Notes under the pieces: generated by a model
Database searches by the model: none
Seen by the model: the letters and a program-made list of their open reading frames with translations, nothing else
Told to the model about the DNA's origin: nothing
Program-made: the position numbers and the translations under genes
DNA from: an uncultured Rhizobiaceae group bacterium
Lineage (GTDB): Bacteria; Pseudomonadota; Alphaproteobacteria; Rhizobiales; Rhizobiaceae
Assembly (NCBI GenBank): GCA_937958815.1
Contig: CALGMR010000009.1
Location: forward strand, 186,001-250,000
Direction: 5' to 3'
DNA: 64,000 bases
Part shown: piece by piece, positions 43,193 through 51,840 of the stretch
Layout: each line of letters starts with the position of its first letter
How positions within the stretch are numbered: position 1 is the stretch's first letter

Positions 43193-44530
43193 GTGTATTT
43201 TCTTCGACTTTTTCTTCTGCTGCTGCCGCTTTGGTCTTTGACCGTTTACGCGCCAAACACCGCATTTGCGCAAAAAGTTTCTGAAGCGACCGATCAGGAT
43301 CAAGAAATACAAAAGAAAGTTCGCAACCTTTTTGCAGAGATTGGTGACTTTTCGAATGTGTTCATCACCGTAAAAGGCGGTGTGGTTACCCTCAAAGGTC
43401 GCGTGCTTGATCTGGAACAGGTTGCACGGGCTGAAGAACTGGCGTCCAAAATCGAAGGTGTGGTCGCCGTCAACAACACCATTGATGTGGAAACGTCTGT
43501 TGAAAAACGCTTAGCACCCGCACTTGAACGATTTCAGGAACGCACAAGCCAATTTATCACATTTGTTCCCATCATCATTGTGGGTCTAATCTTGTTCGCG
43601 ATAGTCGCCTTTTTGGGCTTCATCATCGCCAGAATGAAATACCCTTGGGATGCAATTGCTCCTAACCCGTTCATTGCCAATTTGCTTCGGCAGGTGGTGC
43701 GGCTGGCCTTCGTTATTTTGGGCATCGTATTAGCCCTCGATGTGATGGGGGCAACAGCGCTTTTGAGCACGATTTTGGGTGCTGCGGGCATCTTCGGTTT
43801 GGCGATTGGTTTTGCGGTGCGCGACACTGTTGAGAACTATATCGCATCGGTGTTGTTGAGCTTCCGCCAACCGTTTCGCCCACGAGATGTGGTGAAAATA
43901 GATGGCCACGAAGGCTATGTCATCGCGCTTACATCGCGCGCAACCATCTTGCTCACATTCGATGGAAACCATGTGCGCATTCCAAATTCCACTGTCTTTA
44001 AGGGGACAATTATAAACTACTCGCTGAACCCTGAACGTCGGTTCAGCTTTGAGCTGGGGGTTGAAACAGAAGATCTGCAACGTGCAGTCCAAATTGGTTT
44101 GGATGTGATCAAGGAGTTGAGCTTTGTATTGAAAGACCCTGCCCCAGATGGTTGGGTCAGCGAAATCGGTGACTCAAGTATGATTTTGTGGTTTGGGGGC
44201 TGGGTCAACCAAAATGACACCAGCCTGGCCAAAGCGCGGGCGGAAGCAATTCGCAAAGTGAAGCTGGCCTTTGAAGCCGAAGATATTGGCTTGCCAGACC
44301 CAACATATCGTTTGCGCATTGACGAAGCCAAAGCGCTCCCTGCACCTTCCCGCTCCAAAGCAAAAACCAAATCAACGGCAACAACCAAAACTGTCAAAGC
44401 AATGGTTGTCGAAGAAGCGGAAATGGATGTTTCGCCGGATCGTGACCTGGAAAAGAAATTGGAAGCAGAGGGCAAGCGCGGCGGCGGAGAAGATTTGTTG
44501 AGCGAAGCCGCCCCCCAAGAGTTGAGTTAG
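43193..44530 (+). CDS. MscS-family mechanosensitive channel with N-terminal BON domain
   Basis: 445 residues from a GTG at 43193 with GAGG 7 bp upstream. A signal peptide (about 1-25, ending AFAQ) is followed by a periplasmic BON domain (about 35-100, with VFITVKGGVVTLKGRVLDLE). Membrane spans follow at about 120-145, 168-188 and 195-215. The pore helix reads GAAGIFGLAIGFAVRDTVENYIASVLLS, and the MscS beta domain follows with FRPRDVVKIDGHEGYV and VRIPNSTVF. The C-terminus (about 375-445) is charged and repetitive. BON domains bind envelope or phospholipid, so the fusion may tether gating to the envelope; that is inference. Confidence 0.9.
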   Translation: MYFLRLFLLLLPLWSLTVYAPNTAFAQKVSEATDQDQEIQKKVRNLFAEIGDFSNVFITVKGGVVTLKGRVLDLEQVARAEELASKIEGVVAVNNTIDVETSVEKRLAPALERFQERTSQFITFVPIIIVGLILFAIVAFLGFIIARMKYPWDAIAPNPFIANLLRQVVRLAFVILGIVLALDVMGATALLSTILGAAGIFGLAIGFAVRDTVENYIASVLLSFRQPFRPRDVVKIDGHEGYVIALTSRATILLTFDGNHVRIPNSTVFKGTIINYSLNPERRFSFELGVETEDLQRAVQIGLDVIKELSFVLKDPAPDGWVSEIGDSSMILWFGGWVNQNDTSLAKARAEAIRKVKLAFEAEDIGLPDPTYRLRIDEAKALPAPSRSKAKTKSTATTKTVKAMVVEEAEMDVSPDRDLEKKLEAEGKRGGGEDLLSEAAPQELS

Positions 44531-44618
44531 CAATTTGCGATTGGTGTTCACAACAAAGCGCCCAAAGTATTTTAGTTTTCGTCTGCGTCATTTTGTCAAA
44601 ACAAATTCGACGCCTATA

Positions 44619-44647
44619 GGAAACTTTGCACTCTGGCCATCCGTTTA
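44619..44647 (+). promoter_or_regulatory. Candidate ECF sigma promoter of the fasciclin gene
   Basis: GGAAAC (44619-44624) and CGTTTA (44642-44647) are separated by 17 bp. They fit the general ECF pattern of a GGAAC-like -35 and a CGTT-like -10. The -10 lies 31 bp before the fasciclin ATG. An ECF sigma/anti-sigma pair lies just beyond the fasciclin gene, which makes it the obvious candidate factor. Confidence 0.5.
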
Positions 44648-44678
44648 AGAAGGGTAAACCAAAAAACGGGAGGTCATT

Positions 44679-45215
44679 ATGACCAAACTAAAATCAATTC
44701 TTTTCGCCGGTGCAGCTGCATTTGCGGTCGCCACATCAGCAGTTCCAGCATTGGCCGATGGTCATTCTAAAAACATCGTAGAAACCGCAGTTGGCAACAA
44801 CGATTTTGCAACACTTGTGGCCGCTGTTAAAGCCGCTGGGTTGGTGGAAACGCTTTCAGGTGAAGGTCCCTTCACTGTGTTCGCACCAACAAATGCAGCT
44901 TTTGCAAAATTGCCAGGCGGCACAGTGGAAAATCTGCTGAAGCAGGAAAACAAAGCCACGCTTCAAAAAATCCTGACAGCCCATGTGGTTTCAGGCGATG
45001 TTGATGCCGCAACGCTTGTTGGTCTGATCAAGAAAGGCCATGGCTACAAAAATGTGGTGACTGTAAGTGGTGATGTCGTGACCGCGCGCGTAAGCAAAAG
45101 CGGTGCGGTATATATTTTTGATGAATCTGGTGGCGTGAGCAACGTCATTGCAACGGATGTGAAAACATCAAACGGCACAATTCACGTGATCGACAGCGTG
45201 TTGTTGCCGAAATAA
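44679..45215 (+). CDS. Secreted fasciclin (FAS1) domain protein
   Basis: 178 residues: a signal peptide at 1-27 with probable cleavage ALA-DG, then a single FAS1 domain. The H1 motif reads [17 protein letters not shown] and the H2 region ends [15 protein letters not shown]. Periplasmic or surface-associated adhesion-type proteins of this family are often controlled by ECF sigma factors. A GGGAGG site lies 6 bp upstream of the ATG. A strong terminator follows. The convergent neighbour is the anti-sigma gene. Confidence 0.93.
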   Translation: MTKLKSILFAGAAAFAVATSAVPALADGHSKNIVETAVGNNDFATLVAAVKAAGLVETLSGEGPFTVFAPTNAAFAKLPGGTVENLLKQENKATLQKILTAHVVSGDVDAATLVGLIKKGHGYKNVVTVSGDVVTARVSKSGAVYIFDESGGVSNVIATDVKTSNGTIHVIDSVLLPK

Positions 45216-45233
45216 ACACCTGAACGCACACTC

Positions 45234-45274
45234 AAAATCCCGCTTTGTTTTCGCAACATAGCGGGATTTTTTTT
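45234..45274 (+). terminator. Rho-independent terminator of the fasciclin gene
   Basis: AAAATCCCGCT and AGCGGGATTTT form an 11-bp stem around a 15-nt loop, followed by more T to give a run of eight. It begins 19 bp after the fasciclin stop. The complementary strand has a shorter T-run, so it may also stop the convergent anti-sigma transcript. Confidence 0.9.
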
Positions 45275-45293
45275 ATGCGCAGTTCAAATTAAA

Positions 45294-46076
45294 CTAGTCG
45301 GCTTTGGGAGCAGGACTGGCATCAATATTCTCAACCAGTTTACCGGTGTAAATAACAGGTCCTGTTGCGGTGCCTGTTGGTGAGCCGCCTTGGGGTTCCA
45401 GAGAAATTGCCAAAAGATCACCGTTTTGAGCAGTTATGTCTTTCAAATCGATGCCACCTTCTCCAACCAACCCAACTGAAATCGCTTTTTCACCCTCTGG
45501 CACGTACCAGAGTTCAAGGCTTTTACCTTCGGGGCGATCAACGCCCACACTGCGCACAGAGACTTCCCCGGTTTTGGCATCAATATTGATGACGAGAGAC
45601 GGTTGGTCACCGTTGGCATTCACCACGGCTATATATTGCTTGGAAGGGTCGACGCCGCCCGCAAATTGATCGCCGGTCTGCTCCTGGATCACGCCGCTAT
45701 TCATCAAAAACGCACCAAGACCGAAAGCTGCAACTGTTGCTGCAATCGCACCCATGCGCCAACGCCCCCTGCTGCGCTTTAACGCGTCCAGTTGATTGTC
45801 GTTTGCCGCAATATTTGCAGCGGCACTTCCCGGCAAAATAACACTGCTTGCTGCAGTTGGCAGTGCTGCTTCAATTCTGCTCCAAACATCTTTCGGAGCA
45901 GCAACGGGAGAAATAGATGCGTTGAGTGAACCAAATGCACGTTCCCAATAAGCCACATCCGCGCGTGCGTCTTCATTGCTTTCCATTGAAGCTTCAAATG
46001 CCCGCCGTTCGACAGCGGTCATGGTGCCGATTACATATTCGGCGGCGTCAATTTGCGGTTCTTTAGACCGTGCCAT
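45294..46076 (-). CDS. Anti-sigma factor (RskA/zinc-less class) for the adjacent ECF sigma
   Basis: 260 residues from the ATG at 46076, which overlaps the sigma gene stop (TAATG) and has AGAAGG 5 bp upstream; an ATG at 46094 inside the sigma gene is the alternative. The N-terminal anti-sigma helices (about 1-85) have AAEYVIGTMTAVERRAFEAS. One membrane span lies at about 110-130 (MGAIAATVAAFGLGAFLM). The RskA-type periplasmic domain follows to 260, with PEGKSLELWYVPEGEKAISVG. It would hold the ECF factor at the membrane until released. Confidence 0.9.
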   Translation of the reverse strand: MARSKEPQIDAAEYVIGTMTAVERRAFEASMESNEDARADVAYWERAFGSLNASISPVAAPKDVWSRIEAALPTAASSVILPGSAAANIAANDNQLDALKRSRGRWRMGAIAATVAAFGLGAFLMNSGVIQEQTGDQFAGGVDPSKQYIAVVNANGDQPSLVINIDAKTGEVSVRSVGVDRPEGKSLELWYVPEGEKAISVGLVGEGGIDLKDITAQNGDLLAISLEPQGGSPTGTATGPVIYTGKLVENIDASPAPKAD

Positions 46077-46648
46077 TATGCCTTCTCCAAACAAGTTCTC
46101 AGCGCGATCAAACCGCGGCGAAGCCTCGTTTTTATTGTGCCTATAGGTGCGGCAAAACGCTCTGCAAGTTCTTCACGCGAAAAGCCTTCGTAATACGCCA
46201 AAAGCACATAATTCCTGTCGTCTTCTTTCATTTCACCCAAGCAGAACCTCAATGTCTCAAGTTCTGCCACGTCCAACTGTTCAGCATCTTGCCCCCCCAG
46301 CCGAAAAATCTCTTCTTCGTCGCCCGGCTCATCAACCGTTTGCTCCGGTCGGGTTGCGCGAATGACATCAATGGCGCGGTTTCGAGCGATTGTTGCCATC
46401 CATGTTATCGGTTTGCCCTGTGCAGGGTCATAAGAACCAGCCTTTTGCCAAATTTTCAAAAAAACATCCTGAAGCACATCTTCTGACTTCTGCCTGTTTT
46501 TTAATATACGCAGAACGACACCAAAAAGTTTTGCAGAACACCGCTCATAAAGCGTTTTAAATGCAACGCGATCTCCGCCAGAGACCTGAACGAGTAGGCT
46601 TTCAAGAGTGATTTCAGTGTTCATATAAATTTCCAATGGCGCATTCAT
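46076..46648 (-). CDS. ECF RNA polymerase sigma factor (SigK-like)
   Basis: 190 residues; a second ATG at 46624 is possible. Region 2 (about 25-95) has FKTLYERCSAKLFGVVLRIL, EDVLQDVFLKIWQKAGSYD and TWMATIARNRAIDVIR. Region 4 (about 130-185) has LLAYYEGFSREELAERFAAP and IGTIKTRLRRGLIAL. It is translationally coupled to the anti-sigma gene. I found no GGAAC/CGTT promoter before it, so autoregulation is not evident. The likely target is the fasciclin gene on the other side of the anti-sigma gene. Confidence 0.93.
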   Translation of the reverse strand: MNAPLEIYMNTEITLESLLVQVSGGDRVAFKTLYERCSAKLFGVVLRILKNRQKSEDVLQDVFLKIWQKAGSYDPAQGKPITWMATIARNRAIDVIRATRPEQTVDEPGDEEEIFRLGGQDAEQLDVAELETLRFCLGEMKEDDRNYVLLAYYEGFSREELAERFAAPIGTIKTRLRRGLIALRTCLEKA

Positions 46649-46720
46649 GTTCAGCGCAACATCACTTTAACAAATGCGCCCGCGCATTCAACGATAGAAA
46701 ATCACTGAACGTGTGCGATT

Positions 46721-49180
46721 CTATTTTGATTTAATGTGTGGCAAGCCAGAGCGAATATGCAGATCAGTTTGAGGAAACGGAATTTCGATGTCGTTTTCTC
46801 TAAACGCCTTATCGATGGCAAAGCGGACGTCTGTTTCAACGACAGGATAAAGCATCAAATCGCGAATGAAGAACCGAAGCTGAAAATCCAGAGACGATGC
46901 CCCAAAATCTGAAAAATGAACAAAAGGTGCTGGAAAACTGGCCACACGGGAATCTGCTTTTACACATTCCAAAAGAAGCTCTCTCACTCTTTCAATATCG
47001 GAGCCGTATGCAACACCTACCGCAACCACGATCCGCCGCATATGGTCGGTGTGCATCCAGTTGCCCACTGATGTGTTGATCACTTCAGAATTGGGAATAA
47101 TGACACTTTGCCGATCAAATGTTTCAAGCTCGGTTGCGCGAACATTGATCTTGCGAACAAAACCTTCAGAGCCTGCGACGGAAATAATGTCCCCCACCTT
47201 GATCGGACGTTCGATCAACATAATGATGCCTGACACGAAGTTGTTGACGATGTTTTGCAAACCAAAACCAATGCCAACAGAGAGCGCACCCGCGATCAAC
47301 GCAATGTTCGACAGATTGAAGCCCGCCCAGCTGATGCCAACCAAAGCTGCAATGAAGAAGCCAATGTATCCAACACCGGATTTGATGGAGTTTTTAACAC
47401 CAGAATCAAGTTGAGTTCTTGCAAGAACTTTTCCATCGAACCAGCGCTGTACAAACCGCGTTGCGAAAATGAGTGCTGCAAATGCGCACAGAGCAATTAA
47501 AATTCGAGCGATGGAGACCTGAACACCACCGATGGAAAAGCCTGTGAATGCAGAGCTCGCCCAACTGAGAATTTCGTCGGTTTGGACACCCCACTGCAAA
47601 AGCAAAAGCGGCACGCCAATGCACAAAACGGCGACGTTGGTTAGAATTGAAAATACCAAGCCAAATTGATCGAGACGAAAGTCGGTGTAATTTTTGGAGC
47701 TGGAAAGATACTTTCCCAGCATTGTGCTTTCCAACGCACCTTGAGCTGAAATCGCTTTTGACGTCAGGAATCCGATATACATGATCGCCAATAACGAGCC
47801 TGAAATCACCATCTGTCCAACCATAAATCGGCTTAAACTCACATAGCCGAGCACGGTGGAGATAACGATCGCTGCAATCGACAGCCAAACGAGCCAGTAA
47901 ATGATCGGGTTCCAGCCTCGATACCCTGAGCGTTCCGCTTCAGGCTGCAAAACGTTCAAGCGCGTCATCACGATGGCGATCAGTATCATGACGATCAATG
48001 CGGTCGCTGCGAGCGTTGAGACAATTGTGAATGAGATTGGCAGAGAGAAAAGACTGATCAGTTTCGAGATATAGTAGTCAGCGCCGTAAACAACCGCCAT
48101 TGCAAACCCGGCCCAAAACAGCCGAGTGGCGGCTTTGTCAGTCATGGTCAACAAGCGTAGGTTTGCGAACTTTGGAGCCAGAACCGCTTTTAGAAGATTC
48201 CAAATGAACCACAAGGCAACCACAACCAAAATGAAATGGAACACCATGTCATTTATGCGCAACCGATACAGGCCAAAATATTGCAGCGCATAGTGCAAAG
48301 TCATGCCGATTGCGACGGCAAAAACGCCACTGACAACCGTTGGAAAAAACGCCAACATGATTTTTTGAAGCGCCGAAATTTCGTCGGCTTTTTTCAGGCG
48401 TTGTTCCCATAATCTTATGGGCCTCGCCAACCAGTGGAAACCAAAAGAGACAACAATCAGCGTTCCAAGTGCTGACAACAAAGCCGTGACGTTTGTCGCA
48501 AGCGTTGTCCCGAACCAAGACGAGATGACCTCCCAAATTCTAGAACTGGCTTGTGGCGCCTGTTTGGAAACGCTTTCGAAGACCTCAGAATCTATGGTTC
48601 GGCGTCGCAAGATGGATGACACGAAAAGAGCACGTCGTGCTTCCAAAACCCGTTCCACCAAACTTGCTGCTTTTATGGATAAAATTTCCGCATCTTTTAT
48701 CGCAATGGTGGCATTTGCCTTTCGTTGCGACAGCGCGGTGCGTTCAGCTTGAATCTCTTCGGCTTCGGCAGGCTCCCCTTCTGCAGGTGGAGCGGGCAAC
48801 CGAGATATTTGTGTTTCCAGCTGCTGAACGTCCGGCAAAAATTGTGAAACGCGGTTCACAATTTCTGCATCCAAACTTTCGAGATCTGACCTATATTTTG
48901 TCAGTTCCTCTTCAGTCACATCCTCTTTCTTTAAGGCCGCTTCAATCTCGGAAATGTTTGCAGTAATTGTTTCTAAAGAAGCTTGAATGCGCTCTGCTAC
49001 CGTCGCCTGGGTTTGCAGTTGTGCCTGCACCAAATTTGGCCAGCTTAAAGCAACCAAAGCGAGCAAAAGCATACCGCCGAAGAAATATGCGCGATGCGAC
49101 ACGAGATTTTTGAGCACAGTGCCCCCCAATTTTGAACCAGCTTGTTCAGATTGAACAATCGTCATTTCAACGTGCAGCAA
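46721..49180 (-). CDS. Large MscS-family mechanosensitive channel (DUF3772 type)
   Basis: 819 residues; an ATG at 49165 is an alternative start. An N-terminal membrane/signal segment (about 31-53) is followed by a periplasmic helical region (about 60-190, Glu/Leu/Ala-rich, coiled-coil-like) of DUF3772 kind, then about ten spans. The MscS pore and beta domain cover about 600-770, with LIAGALSVGIGFGLQNIVNNFVSG-type pore helix, RPIKVGDIISVAGSEGFV and SVIIPNSEVINTSVGNW. The ending NDIEIPFPQTDLHIRSGLP is the usual MscS cap. It protects against hypo-osmotic shock. Confidence 0.9.
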   Translation of the reverse strand: MLHVEMTIVQSEQAGSKLGGTVLKNLVSHRAYFFGGMLLLALVALSWPNLVQAQLQTQATVAERIQASLETITANISEIEAALKKEDVTEEELTKYRSDLESLDAEIVNRVSQFLPDVQQLETQISRLPAPPAEGEPAEAEEIQAERTALSQRKANATIAIKDAEILSIKAASLVERVLEARRALFVSSILRRRTIDSEVFESVSKQAPQASSRIWEVISSWFGTTLATNVTALLSALGTLIVVSFGFHWLARPIRLWEQRLKKADEISALQKIMLAFFPTVVSGVFAVAIGMTLHYALQYFGLYRLRINDMVFHFILVVVALWFIWNLLKAVLAPKFANLRLLTMTDKAATRLFWAGFAMAVVYGADYYISKLISLFSLPISFTIVSTLAATALIVMILIAIVMTRLNVLQPEAERSGYRGWNPIIYWLVWLSIAAIVISTVLGYVSLSRFMVGQMVISGSLLAIMYIGFLTSKAISAQGALESTMLGKYLSSSKNYTDFRLDQFGLVFSILTNVAVLCIGVPLLLLQWGVQTDEILSWASSAFTGFSIGGVQVSIARILIALCAFAALIFATRFVQRWFDGKVLARTQLDSGVKNSIKSGVGYIGFFIAALVGISWAGFNLSNIALIAGALSVGIGFGLQNIVNNFVSGIIMLIERPIKVGDIISVAGSEGFVRKINVRATELETFDRQSVIIPNSEVINTSVGNWMHTDHMRRIVVAVGVAYGSDIERVRELLLECVKADSRVASFPAPFVHFSDFGASSLDFQLRFFIRDLMLYPVVETDVRFAIDKAFRENDIEIPFPQTDLHIRSGLPHIKSK

Positions 49181-49203
49181 ATCCAGTCAGTTTTACAACA
49201 CAT

Positions 49204-49479
49204 CTAATTGTTAAGAACGCGGCCTTTGCCATTCTCGATGACGATCTCCTCACTCCCCTTCACAGCGATCATATCGCCTGATGGAAATGAAATGAAACAC
49301 CCATCAGCACATGCACTTGCCGTCGCATTCGCGTCGACCTTCAATTCGGAGCGAACGCCTTTTTCGGTGATTGTGACAGTGCGCGCTTCGGGATCAGCGT
49401 TTTGAATGGTTACAGCAAATGCGGAAACGGTGCCCGCAAGCAATATTGCAAGTGCTGTGAAAGAAGAAACAATTCTCAT
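49204..49479 (-). CDS. Small secreted protein of unknown function
   Basis: 91 residues. The signal peptide at 1-22 ends VSAFA. The mature part is about 69 residues, with two Cys in ATASACADGCFISFPSGD that could form a disulfide in the periplasm, and alternating polar/hydrophobic segments suggesting beta strands. It ends 23 bp upstream of the large MscS gene start on the same strand and may be cotranscribed with it. I do not recognise the family. Confidence 0.7.
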   Translation of the reverse strand: MRIVSSFTALAILLAGTVSAFAVTIQNADPEARTVTITEKGVRSELKVDANATASACADGCFISFPSGDMIAVKGSEEIVIENGKGRVLNN

Positions 49480-49593
49480 ATCAGAACCTTAAAAAATACA
49501 ACGTTCATTTGTGATCACTCATTATTGGGGCTTCCCATGCTGAGTTTCAAATGGAAAGAGTGTTTTATACAATCGGAATTTGGATAGCTATTC

Positions 49594-50805
49594 GTGCCCC
49601 AAAGCAATTCAGAACCATCCAAAATAGAGCTCGTCGTGTTCTGTGGCTTTTTGATGGCGCTTTCTGGATTTTCAGTCGACGTCATGTTGCCAGCTTTCAC
49701 GGTCATGGCAAGCGATCTGGAAACGCCAGTGGCCAGCGTCCAACTGACCATTTCTGTCTTTGCGATAACGTTTGGTTTGAGCCAGATCGTCTATGGCCCC
49801 GTATCGGATCGGTTTGGACGCAAACCAACCTTGGCAGTGGGTTTGGGCATCTTTCTGGTTGGCTCTGTTTTTGCCGCGTTCAGCACAGACATTTTCTGGG
49901 TTCTGTTTGGGCGCGCTTTACAAGGCATCGGCGGAGCGGCTGCTCCTGTTTTGGGGCGAGCCATCATGCGCGACACCCATTCAGGTAAGGATTTGGCACG
50001 CGCCATGGCCACTATGATGACCATATTTGCAATTGGCCCCATTGTGGCACCTCTCGTGGGGTACAGCCTCATGGCTTCAGCAAGCTGGCGGTATATCTTT
50101 TTGGCTATGGGCATTTTGGCATTTGGATTGTCGCTGTTTAACGCGCTGCGATACCGCGAAACCATTGCCGCCAAAAATGTGGAGGCCCTCAATTTCTCAG
50201 GTATTAAAAACGCGATTTCATCGGTTTTCGGACATTGGCAGTCCCGATATTTCATGATGTGCGCGGCTCTTGGATATTGCGCATTGTTCACATTTCTAGG
50301 GAACTCTCCCATTGTTTACGAGACTGAATTCGGGGTGAAGGGTTTGGAATTCTCTGTGCTCTTTTCGGCGACCGCATTCGGCATTGTTTTTGGTCATGCC
50401 GTGAACAAAAATCTGATCAGACGGCTTGGGATTGTAAAAATGCTCCGTCTTTCAAGCCTGATCCTTTTTCTCACGACGTCGCTCATGTTTATCTTGGCAG
50501 TCACGGGAACACTCGGTCCCTGGAGCCTCACCGTGTTACTGTTTTTGTTCAACACGTCGTTTCTTTCAGTTATTTCAAACAGTGCATCACTCACCATGGA
50601 CCCACACCCCACGCATGCGGGCTTAGCCTCAGCTGTTTTTGGCTCGCTAACCAGTGCGAGTGGAGCCATATTTCTGGCGCTCAGCGCAGGTTTTGTGGAT
50701 GGTGATGCCCTCACTTATGCAGCACTGATGATGCTTTCAACACTGGCTACGTTTGCCGCTTTGATGGCGTTCAGCCCTGACAAACGAAAACTGTCGATCG
50801 AATAG
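49594..50805 (+). CDS. MFS drug-resistance transporter, Bcr/CflA type
   Basis: 403 residues from a GTG at 49594 with twelve predicted spans. The first span begins VVFCGFLMALSGFSVDVMLPAF. The A-loop motif is GPVSDRFGRKPTLAVGLGIF, and motif C-like GRALQGIGGAAAPVLGRAIMRD is typical of Bcr/CflA proton-drug antiporters. The substrate is unknown. No ribosome-binding site stands out, so the exact start is less certain. The stop lies 9 bp from the convergent Gfo/Idh stop; this placement could mean export or uptake related to that operon, but the strand differs. Confidence 0.87.
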   Translation: MPQSNSEPSKIELVVFCGFLMALSGFSVDVMLPAFTVMASDLETPVASVQLTISVFAITFGLSQIVYGPVSDRFGRKPTLAVGLGIFLVGSVFAAFSTDIFWVLFGRALQGIGGAAAPVLGRAIMRDTHSGKDLARAMATMMTIFAIGPIVAPLVGYSLMASASWRYIFLAMGILAFGLSLFNALRYRETIAAKNVEALNFSGIKNAISSVFGHWQSRYFMMCAALGYCALFTFLGNSPIVYETEFGVKGLEFSVLFSATAFGIVFGHAVNKNLIRRLGIVKMLRLSSLILFLTTSLMFILAVTGTLGPWSLTVLLFLFNTSFLSVISNSASLTMDPHPTHAGLASAVFGSLTSASGAIFLALSAGFVDGDALTYAALMMLSTLATFAALMAFSPDKRKLSIE

Positions 50806-50814
50806 AGCCGTAAA

Positions 50815-51840
50815 TCACGAAAGTTCTTTCCGACATCCATCTTGTGCAGAGGCATATACGGCCTCCACCAAATGTAGGTTCGTTACATAGTCTTTGGCAC
50901 TGTTTTCCAACGGGGTGCCCGAGATATAGTGATCGACAACATGACGCGTGAAATTGAAAACACAATCGCCACCAAATCCGTGGTTGCGCCACTTATAGTC
51001 GATCGCTTCAATGTCATTGGAGCCTGTTTTTCGGAAGGTTATTTCACCGTCACCGGACAATGAAAGCGCACCATTTTCGGCATCAATCTGCAATTCGCCC
51101 ATGGTGACACGCCGATTTTCAGCTTGATGATCTGCAAGGCGATTTCCGTCTATTATTGTTTGCACACGACCGTGGGACATCACAATATGACAGCTGTCTT
51201 CCCCGGCAATAACGGGATTTAATCTGCGCAAATCGGCCCAGATTGTATCCACTTCTCCAAATAAAAAACGAAATACATCCAAATAATGTACGCCCGTTTC
51301 ATGAACCAAAAAGCGTTCCATTTCTTGAAAATAAGGTTGGCGTTCCAAATATGCGTCATCGCCGCGACCATCGCCGGGCCGAAACCGAAATGTCGATTGA
51401 TAGACCTGGCCAAGCATTCCAGACTCCAGGACTGATTTTATCTTTCTATACCAAGGTTGAAACCGAAAATTCTCATGAACAGCGAGCCTAATGTCAGCTG
51501 CATCTGCAAGTTTTGTCATCTTGATCGCAGTTTCTAAATCACCACAAAATGGCTTTTGGCAAACAACATCAATACCAAACTCAGCGGCGACAGAAATAAT
51601 GGCTTCGTGCTGCGATGGCGGAACAATGACGTCCAACAAATCTGGTTGGGTTGCCTCGCACATGGTGGCTGCATTTTCAAAAACCTTGCCTCCATAGGAC
51701 GCAGCAATTTTTGATGCGCTTTCCAAATCCAAACTTGCCACCCCGACCAGTTCAACTTCTTCACATCGCGCCCAGGCATCGAAATGGAATTGGCTAAAAT
51801 ATCCCGTTCCGACCACGCCTACTTTTAGCTTACGTGTCAT
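50815..51840 (-). CDS. Gfo/Idh/MocA family oxidoreductase
   Basis: NAD(P)-dependent sugar, inositol or sugar-acid dehydrogenase. It has 341 residues. The N-terminal Rossmann motif is VGVVGTGYFSQFHFDAW; CQKPFCGDLETAIKM has the EKP-type Lys in a Gln-Lys-Pro variant; HETGVHYLDVFRFLFGEV supplies the catalytic-type His of this family. Last gene of a three-gene operon, overlapping the decarboxylating dehydrogenase gene by 4 bp. Substrate is unknown. Confidence 0.88.
   Translation of the reverse strand: MTRKLKVGVVGTGYFSQFHFDAWARCEEVELVGVASLDLESASKIAASYGGKVFENAATMCEATQPDLLDVIVPPSQHEAIISVAAEFGIDVVCQKPFCGDLETAIKMTKLADAADIRLAVHENFRFQPWYRKIKSVLESGMLGQVYQSTFRFRPGDGRGDDAYLERQPYFQEMERFLVHETGVHYLDVFRFLFGEVDTIWADLRRLNPVIAGEDSCHIVMSHGRVQTIIDGNRLADHQAENRRVTMGELQIDAENGALSLSGDGEITFRKTGSNDIEAIDYKWRNHGFGGDCVFNFTRHVVDHYISGTPLENSAKDYVTNLHLVEAVYASAQDGCRKELS

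Noticed and set aside
42677..43312. A 211-codon minus-strand open frame across the DUF2177 gene and the start of the BON-MscS gene.
   Set aside because: Antisense to two recognisable genes and their gap; no family resemblance.
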